Shown here: in pieces, positions 1 through 8,371 of the stretch
Numbering within the stretch: position 1 is the stretch's first letter
Layout of the letters: each line of letters opens with the position of its first letter
DNA from: CAVVEC01 sp963747105
GTDB lineage: Bacteria > Acidobacteriota > Terriglobia > Terriglobales > Acidobacteriaceae
Assembly: GCA_963747105.1 (NCBI GenBank)
Contig: CAVVEC010000013.1
Location: forward strand, 138,431 to 202,430
DNA length: 64,000 nt
Direction of reading: 5' to 3'
The notes under the pieces: model-generated
Told to the model about the DNA's origin: nothing
The model's input: the letters and a program-made list of their open reading frames with translations, nothing else
Databases searched by the model: none
Translations under genes and position numbers: made by a program

Positions 1-2
1 TC

Positions 3-668
3 GGAGGTGCCCCAGGAGCGCCACCCGGTAACCCATTAACAGCCGGAGGGCCGCAGGGACCCGGCGGTTTCGGGGCGCAAGCCAACCCGGGGGCAGGCGG
101 TCTCAACGGAGCTGCGCTGACCGGCGGCTTTGCCGGAGGCGGCACCGGCCCCGGCTTCGGCGGTCTTAGCCCGAACCCCGGCGGGGTAGGGACACCGGGT
201 ACCACTGCGGGATCCAACGCAGGCCAGGACTCCGAAGAAACAGCCGGAGAAGACGCAAATCCCGCCGGTTCCAACGCGTCGCCGGGTCAAAACCAGGCTG
301 GCCAACCGACAAGCGGCCCCCTCGGCCAATCGCCTGGGGCGGGAAACAACCAGGTTTTTGGCGGAGGGCCGATGGTGGGAGTGGCGAGCACGAGCAAAGA
401 CAAAACCATTCGCGTATTCAACAAGAAGGATCACTACAACCAATGGCAATTCATTTACGATCCTAGCACGGACCGCGGCGGCCTTCTCTCCACACCCAGC
501 GTGGGGTCGCAACCGCTCACATCCGCCACTCCTACGACCCAACCGGGCGCTTCCGGGACTCCTGGGACCGGCGTCGGCACCCCGGGCCAACAGTCGCCAC
601 CGGGTACTCAGTCAGGACCACCCGGCATGCAGCCACCACCATCACCACCGGATCAGGAGGAGCCATAG
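3..668 (+). CDS. C-terminal part of a Gly/Pro-rich type II secretion/prepilin-like protein (5' truncated)
   Basis: The frame is open from the window edge to a TAG stop, so only the last 221 codons are seen. The first ~120 residues are low-complexity Gly/Pro/Asn/Ala. A short ordered block follows: GGGPMVGVAS, then KDKTIRVFNKKDHYNQWQF and IYDPSTDRGGLL. A second Pro/Gly/Gln-rich tail ends in PPDQEEP. From memory, the block with NQWQFIYDP and DRGG resembles the C-terminal part of prepilin-like type II secretion proteins of Acidobacteria; that link is inference. No catalytic motif is visible. The internal ATG at 372 is not taken as the start because coding-like sequence runs upstream in the same frame to the edge. 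A bidirectional hairpin lies 32 bp after the stop. Confidence 0.55.
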   Translation, partial: GGAPGAPPGNPLTAGGPQGPGGFGAQANPGAGGLNGAALTGGFAGGGTGPGFGGLSPNPGGVGTPGTTAGSNAGQDSEETAGEDANPAGSNASPGQNQAGQPTSGPLGQSPGAGNNQVFGGGPMVGVASTSKDKTIRVFNKKDHYNQWQFIYDPSTDRGGLLSTPSVGSQPLTSATPTTQPGASGTPGTGVGTPGQQSPPGTQSGPPGMQPPPSPPDQEEP

Positions 669-699
669 CCCTCATCCCCTCAGTTCTGCCGGGAAGCAA

Positions 700-728
700 A
701 AAGCCTCATCGCATAGCGATGAGGCTTT
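700..728. terminator. Bidirectional intrinsic terminator between converging genes
   Basis: A perfect 13-bp stem (arms 700-712 and 716-728) has a 3-nt loop. A-rich sequence precedes the left arm and the right arm ends in TTT. It lies between the stop of the + strand gene at 668 and the stop of the - strand gene at 751, so it can serve both. Confidence 0.8.
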
Positions 729-750
729 GCATTCCGAGGCCAAGTGAAAC

Positions 751-1116
751 CTACACGCTGAACGAGGACCCGCAGCCACAAGTGCTCTTCACGTTCGGGT
801 TTTCGAACTTGAAGCCGGCGCCTTCCAGGGTTTCGACGTAATCCACGATGCAGCCATTCAAATACATAACCGATGTGGCATCCACGTAAACTTTCAGCCC
901 GTCCATGTCGAAGACCTTGTCCATCAGGCCGGCCGCGTTCTCAAACGACATGGAATACGAGAAGCCGGAACAACCGCCTCCCACAACGCCCACGCGCAAA
1001 CCGGCGGGAACGGGATTCTGCTGCGCCATAATTTCCTTCACCTTGGAGACCGCATTCGGGGTCAGGGAAATCGGCGTCGTTTTGGGCTTTACTTCCGGGG
1101 TGGTTGTTGTGGCCAT
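751..1116 (-). CDS. erpA: A-type iron-sulfur cluster carrier/insertion protein (ErpA/IscA family)
   Basis: The product is a 121-residue cytosolic protein of the HesB/IscA fold, which accepts a nascent Fe-S cluster and passes it to apo-enzymes. The three family cysteines are present: Cys49 in GGGCSGF, and Cys113 and Cys115 in the C-terminal CGCGSSF motif, 64 residues apart as usual. Cys89 in LNGCIVDY is additional. The N-terminal ~14 residues are a Thr/Pro/Lys extension. The ATG is supported by an AAGGAG Shine-Dalgarno seven bases upstream and a nearby promoter. No isc or suf genes are adjacent, so it appears to be a stand-alone carrier. ErpA versus IscA cannot be decided from sequence alone. 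Confidence 0.88.
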   Translation of the reverse strand: MATTTTPEVKPKTTPISLTPNAVSKVKEIMAQQNPVPAGLRVGVVGGGCSGFSYSMSFENAAGLMDKVFDMDGLKVYVDATSVMYLNGCIVDYVETLEGAGFKFENPNVKSTCGCGSSFSV

Positions 1117-1147
1117 TTGGTATCTCCTTGAAATTGCGAGCTGAAAG

Positions 1148-1175
1148 ATTATAACAAAGCTATTGGCAGCGTCAC
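1148..1175 (-). promoter_or_regulatory. Putative sigma-70 promoter of the A-type carrier gene
   Basis: On the - strand a consensus -10 TATAAT (1148-1153) is preceded at 16 bp by GTGACG (1170-1175, four of six matches to TTGACA). The start codon is about 32 bp below the -10. A second TATAAT on the + strand at 1279-1284 could serve the gene at 1375, but I see no good -35 for it. Confidence 0.45.
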
Positions 1176-1374
1176 CGGCAAAAATGCCATGCGCCCCGCC
1201 GGCTATTAAATTGGATGATCCTCAGGCTACTTGGGTCGCATCCCGAAACAAAAACCTCTGCGAGCGGCATTCTGGCGCTATAATTTGCGCGTGGCCCCCT
1301 GTTGACGTGATTGTGCGTCACAAACGCATCGCGGGGAGCCTCGGGATCAGCTTGAGATCAGCACGGAGGTAACT

Positions 1375-1647
1375 ATGCACATGCTGGTATGGCCGCTGAT
1401 TGTGTGGGGAGTCCTCACCGCGATTCTCATCATCCTCCTGATCTACCGCAGCACCCTGACCATGCAGGAGGACGACCAGTTGTTCCTGGGAGAATCCGAG
1501 TCCCACATGGAGAAGGAACAGATCGAACTCATGCACAAGGTCAACAAGGTCACTCCCATCGTGCGCTGGCTGGGAGCGGTCTCGGGAGTGCTCATCCTGG
1601 TGATTGCCGGTATGGCAGTTTATCAGGGGTTGCACCAGGTGCAGTGA
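1375..1647 (+). CDS. Small two-helix inner-membrane protein, unknown function
   Basis: The 90-residue product has one hydrophobic segment at residues ~4-24 (WPLIVWGVLTAILIILLIY) and one at ~65-84, joined by a charged cytosolic or periplasmic stretch rich in Glu and Asp (QEDDQLFLGESESHMEKEQ). This is a hairpin topology. The start is supported by a GGAGG Shine-Dalgarno six bases upstream of the ATG. No enzymatic motif is seen. It stands alone between the Fe-S carrier and the tRNA-Leu locus. Such proteins are common as conserved hypotheticals and I cannot assign a role. Confidence 0.7.
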   Translation: MHMLVWPLIVWGVLTAILIILLIYRSTLTMQEDDQLFLGESESHMEKEQIELMHKVNKVTPIVRWLGAVSGVLILVIAGMAVYQGLHQVQ

Positions 1648-1836
1648 GTCACAAACGTTTTCGCTTCCCACTGAGGCTCTGCCGCTAGCGTGGAGGGCAA
1701 GCTTTCCCCCGGCAGCCAATCGCCATCCCAAGCGGAGCTGCTGAATTGGCTCGTGAATTCGGCGACAGAGTTTAGAGTCTGCCCCGGGCGCGCGCAGCGA
1801 TTAGAATCGTTGACCGCGCCTTTTGGTGAGAGTCAC

Positions 1837-2142
1837 TGGTGCCGGGAACAGGACTTGAACTTGAGCCGTCTAGCAGGCGTGAGCGCAGCCGGAGCCTGCT
1901 GGCGAAATCCCGAGCGAAGCCGAGGGACCTCAGAAACCTGGTGCCGGGAACAGGACTTGAACTTGAGCCGTCTAGCAGGCGTGAGCGCAGCCGGAGCCTG
2001 CTGGCGAAATCCCGAGCGAAGCCGAGGGACCTCAGAAACCTGGTGCCGGGAACAGGACTTGAACTTGAGCCGTCTAGCAGGCGTGAGCGCAGCGGGAGCC
2101 TGCTGGCGAAATCCCGAGCGAAGCCGAGGGACCTCAGAAACC
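1837..2142 (-). repeat. Three tandem 102-bp repeats, each containing the 3' end of the adjacent tRNA-Leu
   Basis: Units lie at 1837-1938, 1939-2040 and 2041-2142, with an exact period of 102. They appear identical apart from one substitution (C at 1992, G at 2094). Each begins on the + strand with the same 24 bases found at 2143-2166, which is the T-loop to CCA end of tRNA-Leu. The rest of each unit (~78 bp) is unrelated to tRNA. It holds a 7-bp inverted repeat (AGCAGGC / GCCTGCT, 15-nt loop) and a GC-rich block. Because the array is downstream of the tRNA on the same strand, a read-through transcript would carry four tRNA-like 3' ends with CCA. The layout recalls the E. coli tyrT/rtT repeats. 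Confidence 0.92.
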
Positions 2143-2227
2143 TGGTGCCGGGAACAGGACTTGAACCTGCACGCCTTGCGGCACACGGTCCTAAGCCGTG
2201 CGCGTCTGCCAATTCCGCCATCCCGGC
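2143..2227 (-). tRNA. tRNA-Leu (anticodon UAG), CCA encoded
   Basis: Read on the - strand the 85-nt gene folds as a class II tRNA. The acceptor GCCGGGA pairs with TCCCGGC, followed by discriminator A and an encoded CCA. The D-arm contains AATTGGCAGA. The anticodon loop CTTAGGA has anticodon TAG. A long variable arm (TGCCGCAAGGCGT) and a T-arm with TTCAAGT follow. A weak promoter may lie just upstream: TTGCGC (2275-2280 complement), a 17-bp spacer, then TAAGCT (2252-2257 complement). The tandem repeat array starts directly after the CCA. Confidence 0.96.
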
Positions 2228-2281
2228 AGGATGCGGCGAGTTTGTGATCTCAGCTTAATGGACGGGCCGAGCGTGCGCAAC

Positions 2282-4057
2282 TTAATGCAGCGACACTTCA
2301 CTCGCCGTGCTGGTGGAGATGGTGAACTTCACCCATACGATCTTCGCGGTTGAGTCGTAGTACCAACCTTCCTGAGCATTCTGGAAATCCGTCCAGGAGA
2401 AATATTCGGTCTCTTTCGTCCCATCGCGGGTCACGCTGGTTGGACTCACCTTTTGCAGGTTAATCTTGAGGATGTATTCCCGAGAAGTGAGTTGCCCCTG
2501 ATAGCTTCCAACCGCCGCGGCAATGGCCAGCGTTTCGTGCCCGCCGGCATTGTTGGAATTAAACTGCGTCGTGGAAAAAGCGCCATCGGCATACTGGTCG
2601 CTAGCACCGTCGTCTTCGTATAGGGTAAACATGGTCTTGCCCGCCGGGTAGATATCGAGGGTCAATGGAGTAGCGGGCACTTGATCTACCCATTGCATCC
2701 CCGGCCCCATCGGAATGATGGATCCGGCTTTGACGAATATCGGCTCTTTGTCGATTGGCGCCGGCACCACGGGAGCACTGCCGCCCTTGTAGACTCTTCC
2801 CGTCCAATAGTGGACCCAATTCGATCCGGCGGGAAGGCGCACCGCAACCTTGGTCGTGCCCGCCGAAGTAATCGGTTGCACGAGCATCTCAGTAGATCCG
2901 GTTCCGTTCACCAGTTGAGTCGAACCGATCCACCAGACGGGATACTTGACCGGTTTCTCGTGGTAGGCTTTCTGCGCGTTGGAATACCGGAACGGCAAAA
3001 GTTGATACCGCAGTTGGGTATAGCTCGTGAAGACCTGCCGCGCCTGAGTCCCATAATCCCAGGGGAATCGCGTTTTTTTCGAAGTCGTCTTGGAGCCGAA
3101 AAATTCCTGGCAGGGAGTGAAGCTCGTGTATTCCAGCCACCGGATGTAGAGCTCGTCAGTGGGATCGTTGTGATATCCGCCGGTATCGCCGCACCAATAA
3201 GCGGCCGTTGAACTGGTGTTCAGATGGGAGGCTATCTTCATTTCCGCCTGCAGTCCCGGCCAAGACGCGGTTGAATCCCCCGTCCACATACCAGGAGTCT
3301 GGTCGTTGCCGGGAGAGCTTTGGGTATGAGTCAGAATGAAGCCTCGCCCTCCGTTGGCTGCCGCTGCCATATTCCAAGCCGTGCTGTGGTACAGACCCCG
3401 ATAGTGGCCCTGATTGTTATCCCCGTCATCCAGCACGCCGGCGGGAGGATAGCCGCCTCCTGTATCCAGCTTGAAGAAGCTGAGCCCCATGTTAACCAAT
3501 GGCTGATTGAGGCTCTCCCACCATGCAACCGTGCCTGAATTGGTATAGTCGAATGCGCCGGTAAACTTGTTGCCGTGCCATCCTCCGGCGTTGACGACTT
3601 GACCATTGGTATCGTCCACGAAGAACCCGTTGCTCACGCCGTAGCTGAAATAGGAGCAACCCTGGTCCATCCAGGGCCACTCCCAGAGGCCGAACCAGAA
3701 ATGGTTCTGGCGCAGGGTGCTGATCATCGTCGCCGGATCAGAAAACTGCGTCGGGTCAAACTGGAAACAAATGTAGTTCTGGGGCTGCCCGGTGTAACTG
3801 GCGCTGAGCCAGCTCGAGTCGATCCAGTAGAGATCGCCGCTATAGTTGGCTCGGAGCTGATTCATATCGCTCAGGACCCCGGCCTGATCGTGATAGCTGC
3901 CGAAAAGCACGCCGAACGCCCACTTGGGAGGCAGCTTGGGGTTGCCGTTGAACGTAACCGGACGGTTGCCGCCCCACCCGGTGTTCGCAGTCTGCCCCTG
4001 GCCGATCGTCGAACTCAGCAGGAACAACAGCAAGAGGTAGGAGTAAGTTCGATACAT
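2282..4057 (-). CDS. Secreted glycoside hydrolase family 31 protein
   Basis: The 591-residue protein starts with a signal peptide (MYRTYSYLLLLFLLSSTIGQ). GH31 enzymes are retaining alpha-glycosidases (glucosidase, xylosidase or sulfoquinovosidase). The catalytic barrel is recognisable: WAFGVLFGSYHDQ and LYWIDSSWL early on, the nucleophile strand SFFKLDTGG (candidate Asp198), the acid/base strand WTGDSTASWPGL (candidate Asp261) and later WCGDTGGY. The C-terminus (~400-590) looks like the beta-sandwich region, with AGSIIPMGP and TLYEDDG. The usual ~200-residue N-terminal mutarotase-like domain is missing, because the barrel begins about 20 residues after the signal peptide. No strong Shine-Dalgarno is seen at the ATG. 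Substrate cannot be assigned. Confidence 0.8.
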   Translation of the reverse strand: MYRTYSYLLLLFLLSSTIGQGQTANTGWGGNRPVTFNGNPKLPPKWAFGVLFGSYHDQAGVLSDMNQLRANYSGDLYWIDSSWLSASYTGQPQNYICFQFDPTQFSDPATMISTLRQNHFWFGLWEWPWMDQGCSYFSYGVSNGFFVDDTNGQVVNAGGWHGNKFTGAFDYTNSGTVAWWESLNQPLVNMGLSFFKLDTGGGYPPAGVLDDGDNNQGHYRGLYHSTAWNMAAAANGGRGFILTHTQSSPGNDQTPGMWTGDSTASWPGLQAEMKIASHLNTSSTAAYWCGDTGGYHNDPTDELYIRWLEYTSFTPCQEFFGSKTTSKKTRFPWDYGTQARQVFTSYTQLRYQLLPFRYSNAQKAYHEKPVKYPVWWIGSTQLVNGTGSTEMLVQPITSAGTTKVAVRLPAGSNWVHYWTGRVYKGGSAPVVPAPIDKEPIFVKAGSIIPMGPGMQWVDQVPATPLTLDIYPAGKTMFTLYEDDGASDQYADGAFSTTQFNSNNAGGHETLAIAAAVGSYQGQLTSREYILKINLQKVSPTSVTRDGTKETEYFSWTDFQNAQEGWYYDSTAKIVWVKFTISTSTASEVSLH

Positions 4058-4675
4058 TTTCGACTACTAGAGCGCCGAGAGTTGCCGCCATGGCCGGGCT
4101 GATCGCAGAGGCCACAACAGGAAGAGCCGCTACATTATGGACGCAACGGCGCGGCGAATCAAGGGCCAAAACTCTGCTGAAACGATACCGTTCTCGGCTT
4201 CCAGTAGAGCCGGGAAAAGTATGCAGAGGTCCCTTTCCCTCCAGGCACGGGCGGAAGGCACCGTTGGTAGACCGCACCCGCTCCGACCGCGGCGTGGCAC
4301 CTTCTTCCCTACCGTAGAGATTGCTTGCCTTGTCGAAATATACAGGCCGCCAAAAACACCTTCGCAAGCCCCACCGGAACCACACGCCCTCTTCGACTCG
4401 GCCCTGAGCGGAGTTGCAGAGCCGGTCGGCGGAGCGGGAAGAGGCCGGCAGACCCTCGAAACGCCGCGCCAGACTGCCAATGTGCATCCCTTTGCATGTT
4501 TTGGGAACAACCTTGCAACAAACCCGCTCTTTTCGTTGCCAGCTTAAATTATGTTGCGTTGCGCCAAACACTCGCGTGTATAATTCGCAGCCGACATTGG
4601 AAGTGGATCGCAGTACCTATCAGGCTTTTGGAGGAGCACTACACTAGCGATACCAATCTCAAGGAGGACAGATTA
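4058..4675. other. Intergenic region with a candidate -10 element
   Basis: This 618-bp gap lies between the divergent GH31 and GloVer genes. Its open frames have no recognisable domain and overlap in several frames, so I call no gene. A consensus TATAAT preceded by TG lies at 4579-4584 on the + strand, about 92 bp before the GloVer start; a -35 is not clear. Confidence 0.4.
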
Positions 4676-5899
4676 ATGCGAGGCAAAACAGGCGCGGTTG
4701 TAGCAGTATTCTTGATCCTGGCAACGGGCGCTTTTGCGGCCACTGGAGTTTCAAAGAAAGCGGCCCGTAAGGCGGGCGCCACTCTTACCACTCTGTATAA
4801 CTTTACCGGCGGCAGCGACGGAGGTTATCCCTTCATGCGCGTGATCGTCGACAAGAAAGGCGACCTCTTCGGTGCAACAGGCAGCGGGGGCGCGAATTTT
4901 GAGGGGACCGTGTACGAGATCGTAAATAGCGGCGGGACCTACACCGAGCAGGTGGTCTATAGTTTCACCGGCACCAGCGGCGATGGCTGTTATCCGGGCA
5001 GCGAGTTGCTCATGGACAAGAGCGGCGACCTGTTCGGCACGACAGAGAGTTGCGGCAACGGTAGTTATGGCACCATCTTCGAACTGGTGAACAGCGGCGG
5101 GACCTATTCGGAAAAAGTGCTTTATGGGTTCAGCTACTCTGACGGCGGTTATCCTTACGGCGCCCTTGCCATGGATAGTTCCGGGAACCTCTACGGCACG
5201 ACGGCCGAGGGCGGCACCAATGGCTACGGCACGGTTTGGCAGTTGAGCAGCGGCGGAACGTTGACCACGCTGGAGAATATGGATTACTCCAACACGGGCG
5301 GATATCCCTACGGCGGGTTGAATATGGACAAGTCTGGAAATCTCTGGGGTACCACCTGCTGCGGCGGTACCAATGGGGACGGCACAGTCTTTAATTTGAC
5401 CAACTCCGGCGGCACCTGGACGTTCAACACCATCCATGCCTTCAACTACAGCGACGGCGCTAGCCCCTACTACGGACGCGTTATCTTCGGCAAGAACGGC
5501 CACGTTTTTGGCGCCGCAGCTGACGGCGGCACGAGCGGTTACGGCGTGGTCTGGGGGTTGAAGAATTCCGGCGGTACCTGGACGGAGTTCACGCTGTACA
5601 ACTTTAGCGGAAGCAACGGTGATGGTGGCTATCCCTACGGCGGCCTGAGACTCACCAAGGCTGGCCATCTCGCCGGAACAACCTACTACGGGGGCGCGAA
5701 TTCCTATGGAACGGCCTTCGAGTTAGTTCACGGCTCCGGCGGGTGGGCGGAGACGGTGTTGTATAGCTTTGCCTACTCTGATGGCGCATATCCGTTTGCC
5801 GGCGCGAACGCCGACAAGTCGGGCAACATTTACGGAGCAACCGAAGTCGGTGGTACCGGTGGAGCAGGAACCATATTTATGATTTCGGGTGCAAAGTAA
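4676..5899 (+). CDS. Secreted tandem-repeat GloVer protein (copy 1)
   Basis: The 407-residue product begins with a signal peptide (MRGKTGAVVAVFLILATGAFA). The rest is about eight repeats of 38-45 residues with the pattern G-D-L-F/Y-G-T-T then G-G, G-T-V-x-E-L, SGGTYTE, VLYSF and DGGYP. This is the choice-of-anchor tandem repeat GloVer family, expected to form an extracellular propeller-like fold of unknown function. The ATG at 4676 is chosen because AAGGAGG sits seven bases upstream and the signal peptide follows directly. The frame is open further upstream to 4325, but that extension is not coding-like. A strong terminator follows the stop. Tyr and Gly content is unusually high. Three other copies of the family occur in the window. 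Confidence 0.85.
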   Translation: MRGKTGAVVAVFLILATGAFAATGVSKKAARKAGATLTTLYNFTGGSDGGYPFMRVIVDKKGDLFGATGSGGANFEGTVYEIVNSGGTYTEQVVYSFTGTSGDGCYPGSELLMDKSGDLFGTTESCGNGSYGTIFELVNSGGTYSEKVLYGFSYSDGGYPYGALAMDSSGNLYGTTAEGGTNGYGTVWQLSSGGTLTTLENMDYSNTGGYPYGGLNMDKSGNLWGTTCCGGTNGDGTVFNLTNSGGTWTFNTIHAFNYSDGASPYYGRVIFGKNGHVFGAAADGGTSGYGVVWGLKNSGGTWTEFTLYNFSGSNGDGGYPYGGLRLTKAGHLAGTTYYGGANSYGTAFELVHGSGGWAETVLYSFAYSDGAYPFAGANADKSGNIYGATEVGGTGGAGTIFMISGAK

Positions 5900-5926
5900 T
5901 CAGTCAAGAAGTAAGTAGACCAATTC

Positions 5927-5961
5927 AAGGCCGCACCGTGATCGAAGGTGCGGCCTTTTTT
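5927..5961 (+). terminator. Intrinsic terminator of the GloVer gene
   Basis: A perfect 11-bp GC-rich stem (5927-5937 with 5947-5957) has a 9-nt loop and is followed by a T tract. It starts 28 bp after the stop codon. Confidence 0.92.
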
Positions 5962-6327
5962 CTGTCGGGTTGCTTCGCGCCAGATAGCGGGATTTCCCTC
6001 CGCCTCGTCCTCCGCGAACCGAGTCGGGGTATATCGATTTAAATATTTTTTCGAATTCAGCCGGTGCTGGCAGCACCGAAGGGCAAGGACGAACGGCTAG
6101 TGCAGACCATGCAGATCTAATAATGGTTGTGCTTCGGCAGTCGTATCATGGCTAAGTCGTTGAAAGCAATGCCGGCACGGTGGAGTCGATACCTTTTCAC
6201 ACCTGACTGACAGCTGTTCGCGGGCAAGAACCAAGAGTGCTCCATGCTTTGGGTCTCAGTTAATTGAGCGGTGCTTTTTCACGCCAAGCGAGGTAAAATA
6301 CTATCCCACGCTGTGGTGTTCTGCGCT
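5962..6327. other. Intergenic region upstream of the PQQ-like gene
   Basis: No gene is seen here. It contains a very AT-rich stretch at about 6030-6056 and, directly after, a perfect 7-bp hairpin (6062-6068 with 6072-6078, 3-nt loop). The hairpin has no T tract on the + strand. Either could be part of a promoter or leader; neither is proven. Confidence 0.35.
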
Positions 6328-8328
6328 ATGACCTCTGGCTTCTCGATTCGTTTCTCGCGCTCAGCCATCCGTGCCGCGATCTGGCTGTGCGTGTTTCCCG
6401 CCATCAGTTCATGGGGAGCGACAGCGCCGCAGCCACCTTCCTCAACACATGATGTTCTGACCTACCACGGCGATAGTCTGCGCACCGGCTGGTTCTCCTC
6501 CGAAACCCAGTTGACGGTGAGCAACGTGAATCCGCAGTCTTTCGGCTTGCTCCAAGTCGTGTCCCTCGACGGACGCGTTGACGCCGAGCCCCTGGTGGTG
6601 ATGCAACAGACGATTGCAGGCAAGGGAATGCATAACGTCGTTTACGTGGCCACCGAAAACGATAGCGTTTACGCCATCGATGGCGACGATGGCTCGATTC
6701 TCTGGCACCGCAGCTTCGGCCAAGCGGTCCCTTATCAGTACAAGAACGGCGACAACAATGTCTACCCTGTCATGGGCATTCTCGGAACGCCGGTGATCGA
6801 CCGCAGCGCGGGTGCGATCTATTTCGTGGCCGACTCCTTCAACGGTAAACGGGACACCTTCTATCTCCACGCCGTCTCGCTGAGCAACGGCGAGAATCTG
6901 CTGAAAGCCGTGCCGATTAGTTTCACCGCCCAGTTGCACGGCGGGAAAAAGTGGATGTTGGATCCGAAGTACCACTTGCAGCGCCCTGGCCTGCTGAAGG
7001 TCGGAGGCAGCATTTATGTCCCGTTCGGCAGCAACGGTGATATTGATCCGGAGGCGGCGCGCGGCACCATCCTGCGCTACGATGCGGCAACCCTGAAGCG
7101 ACTCAACGGTCAGATCAACAACAAGCTCTACAAGCCTGCTTCGCCGTACTATCTCTCCTCGATCTGGCAATCCGGTTACGCCCCGGCCTCTGACGCGAAC
7201 GGCGACGTTTACTTTTCCACCGGGAACAGCGACCCCAACAAGCCCAGTTATTCGGCTTTCAACCGCCCGGAAAGCGTGGTTCATTTATCCGGCGACCTGA
7301 ACACTCTGCTTGACAGCTTTACCACCTACAATTACTTCTTCCTCGACAAAGAGGACGCCGACGTCGGCTCCGGCGGATTGCTTCTGCTTCCCGATCAGCC
7401 GGGATCGATTCCGCATCTGGTGGTGGCCGGAGGCAAGGGCGGACGCTTTTTTCTCATGAACCGCGACAACCTTGGCGGCTACACAGCAGGAGGCCCGGAC
7501 AAGGTGCTGCAGTTCGTCAGGATGGGACGGTGCTGGTGCGGCCCGGCATACTTCGTCGGTTCCGACGGCTTCCCCTATGTTCTCACCGGCGGCGGTTACG
7601 GCGTCACCGGCTGGCAACTCCAGATCTCGCCGTCGGTTCAGTTGGTACAGGAAACCTCCACTGGCTCCGGCCCGGTGAATGGCCTGCCTGACAACGGGGG
7701 AGTGATTCCGGTGGTTTCCTCGAACGGAACGACGGCGGGCTCCGCCATCGTGTGGTTTGTGCAAAAACCGGCTACCTCGTCGGATCAAGATCCGGGCACG
7801 CCCGTTACTCTGATGGCCTATGCCGCAATGGACCTTACGCAACAGCTCGTGTCGGTGTCCGCGGGTACCTGGACGCATGCCTCGAACAGCAACGCGAACC
7901 TGGTCCCCACCGTGGCGAACGGCAAAGTCTACGTGGCCAGCAATAAGCAACTGCAGATCTTTGGGCTGCTGCAGGCAAACTCGCGCCGGGCAATTGTTCC
8001 CCAGTCTCTGGCGCCCTCCGCGCCGGCCGTAATCGCATGCCCCCCGGAGGTATCTCCGCGCGATGTCTTGGGTGGCGGAACGGCTGTGGTGCACGAGTTT
8101 TACGGAACCATTTGTGCGGTGAATGGTGCGCAACTGCATCTTTCGCTGCGCCGCGGCCGCTCCCTCGTTGTGGATACGAGTGAGGCTTTTGCCCAGCATC
8201 GGGAGATTCTGCTGACTCCAGGCAGGCCGATCCATGTGCGCGCGACGATTGATGGCAAAGGCGTCGCCCGAGCCCGGCAGATTACTCCCTCGCACGCCTT
8301 TTCCGCGCTCACTCCTCCCGACCGCTGA
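6328..8328 (+). CDS. Secreted PQQ-like beta-propeller protein
   Basis: From the ATG at 6328 the product has 666 residues. The frame stays open to a GTG at 6271, but the ATG gives a cleaner signal peptide (residues ~1-35, with IRAAIWLCVFPAISSWGA). The body shows propeller blades of the PQQ type, such as VVYVATENDSVYAIDGDDG and GSILWHRSFG, followed by GTPVIDRSAGAIYFVA and GGKGGRFFLMNRDNLGG. It ends with a separate ~85-residue domain starting near ACPPEVSPRD that looks like a small beta barrel. No dehydrogenase Ca/PQQ ligand set is identifiable, so it may be a binding or structural propeller rather than an enzyme. It is convergent with the next GloVer gene and has a terminator at its stop. Confidence 0.75.
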   Translation: MTSGFSIRFSRSAIRAAIWLCVFPAISSWGATAPQPPSSTHDVLTYHGDSLRTGWFSSETQLTVSNVNPQSFGLLQVVSLDGRVDAEPLVVMQQTIAGKGMHNVVYVATENDSVYAIDGDDGSILWHRSFGQAVPYQYKNGDNNVYPVMGILGTPVIDRSAGAIYFVADSFNGKRDTFYLHAVSLSNGENLLKAVPISFTAQLHGGKKWMLDPKYHLQRPGLLKVGGSIYVPFGSNGDIDPEAARGTILRYDAATLKRLNGQINNKLYKPASPYYLSSIWQSGYAPASDANGDVYFSTGNSDPNKPSYSAFNRPESVVHLSGDLNTLLDSFTTYNYFFLDKEDADVGSGGLLLLPDQPGSIPHLVVAGGKGGRFFLMNRDNLGGYTAGGPDKVLQFVRMGRCWCGPAYFVGSDGFPYVLTGGGYGVTGWQLQISPSVQLVQETSTGSGPVNGLPDNGGVIPVVSSNGTTAGSAIVWFVQKPATSSDQDPGTPVTLMAYAAMDLTQQLVSVSAGTWTHASNSNANLVPTVANGKVYVASNKQLQIFGLLQANSRRAIVPQSLAPSAPAVIACPPEVSPRDVLGGGTAVVHEFYGTICAVNGAQLHLSLRRGRSLVVDTSEAFAQHREILLTPGRPIHVRATIDGKGVARARQITPSHAFSALTPPDR

Positions 8329-8351
8329 GGCGGTTAGGAGGAGCGGGTTTT
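8312..8351 (+). terminator. Terminator hairpin overlapping the stop codon
   Basis: Arms 8312-8325 and 8330-8343 pair over 14 positions with one mismatch and one G-U. A TTTT run follows at 8348-8351. The TGA stop at 8326-8328 forms most of the loop. Confidence 0.65.
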
Positions 8352-8371
8352 AAACAACGGTGCGGGACGAG

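Noticed and set aside
1837..2142. CRISPR array
   Set aside because: The whole 102-bp unit is repeated without variable spacers and is linked to a tRNA 3' end; no cas genes are present.
1690..2258. Open frames of 117-185 codons across the tRNA-linked repeats on both strands
   Set aside because: They exist because the 102-bp unit is divisible by three and lacks stops; they run through a tRNA gene and have no ribosome site.
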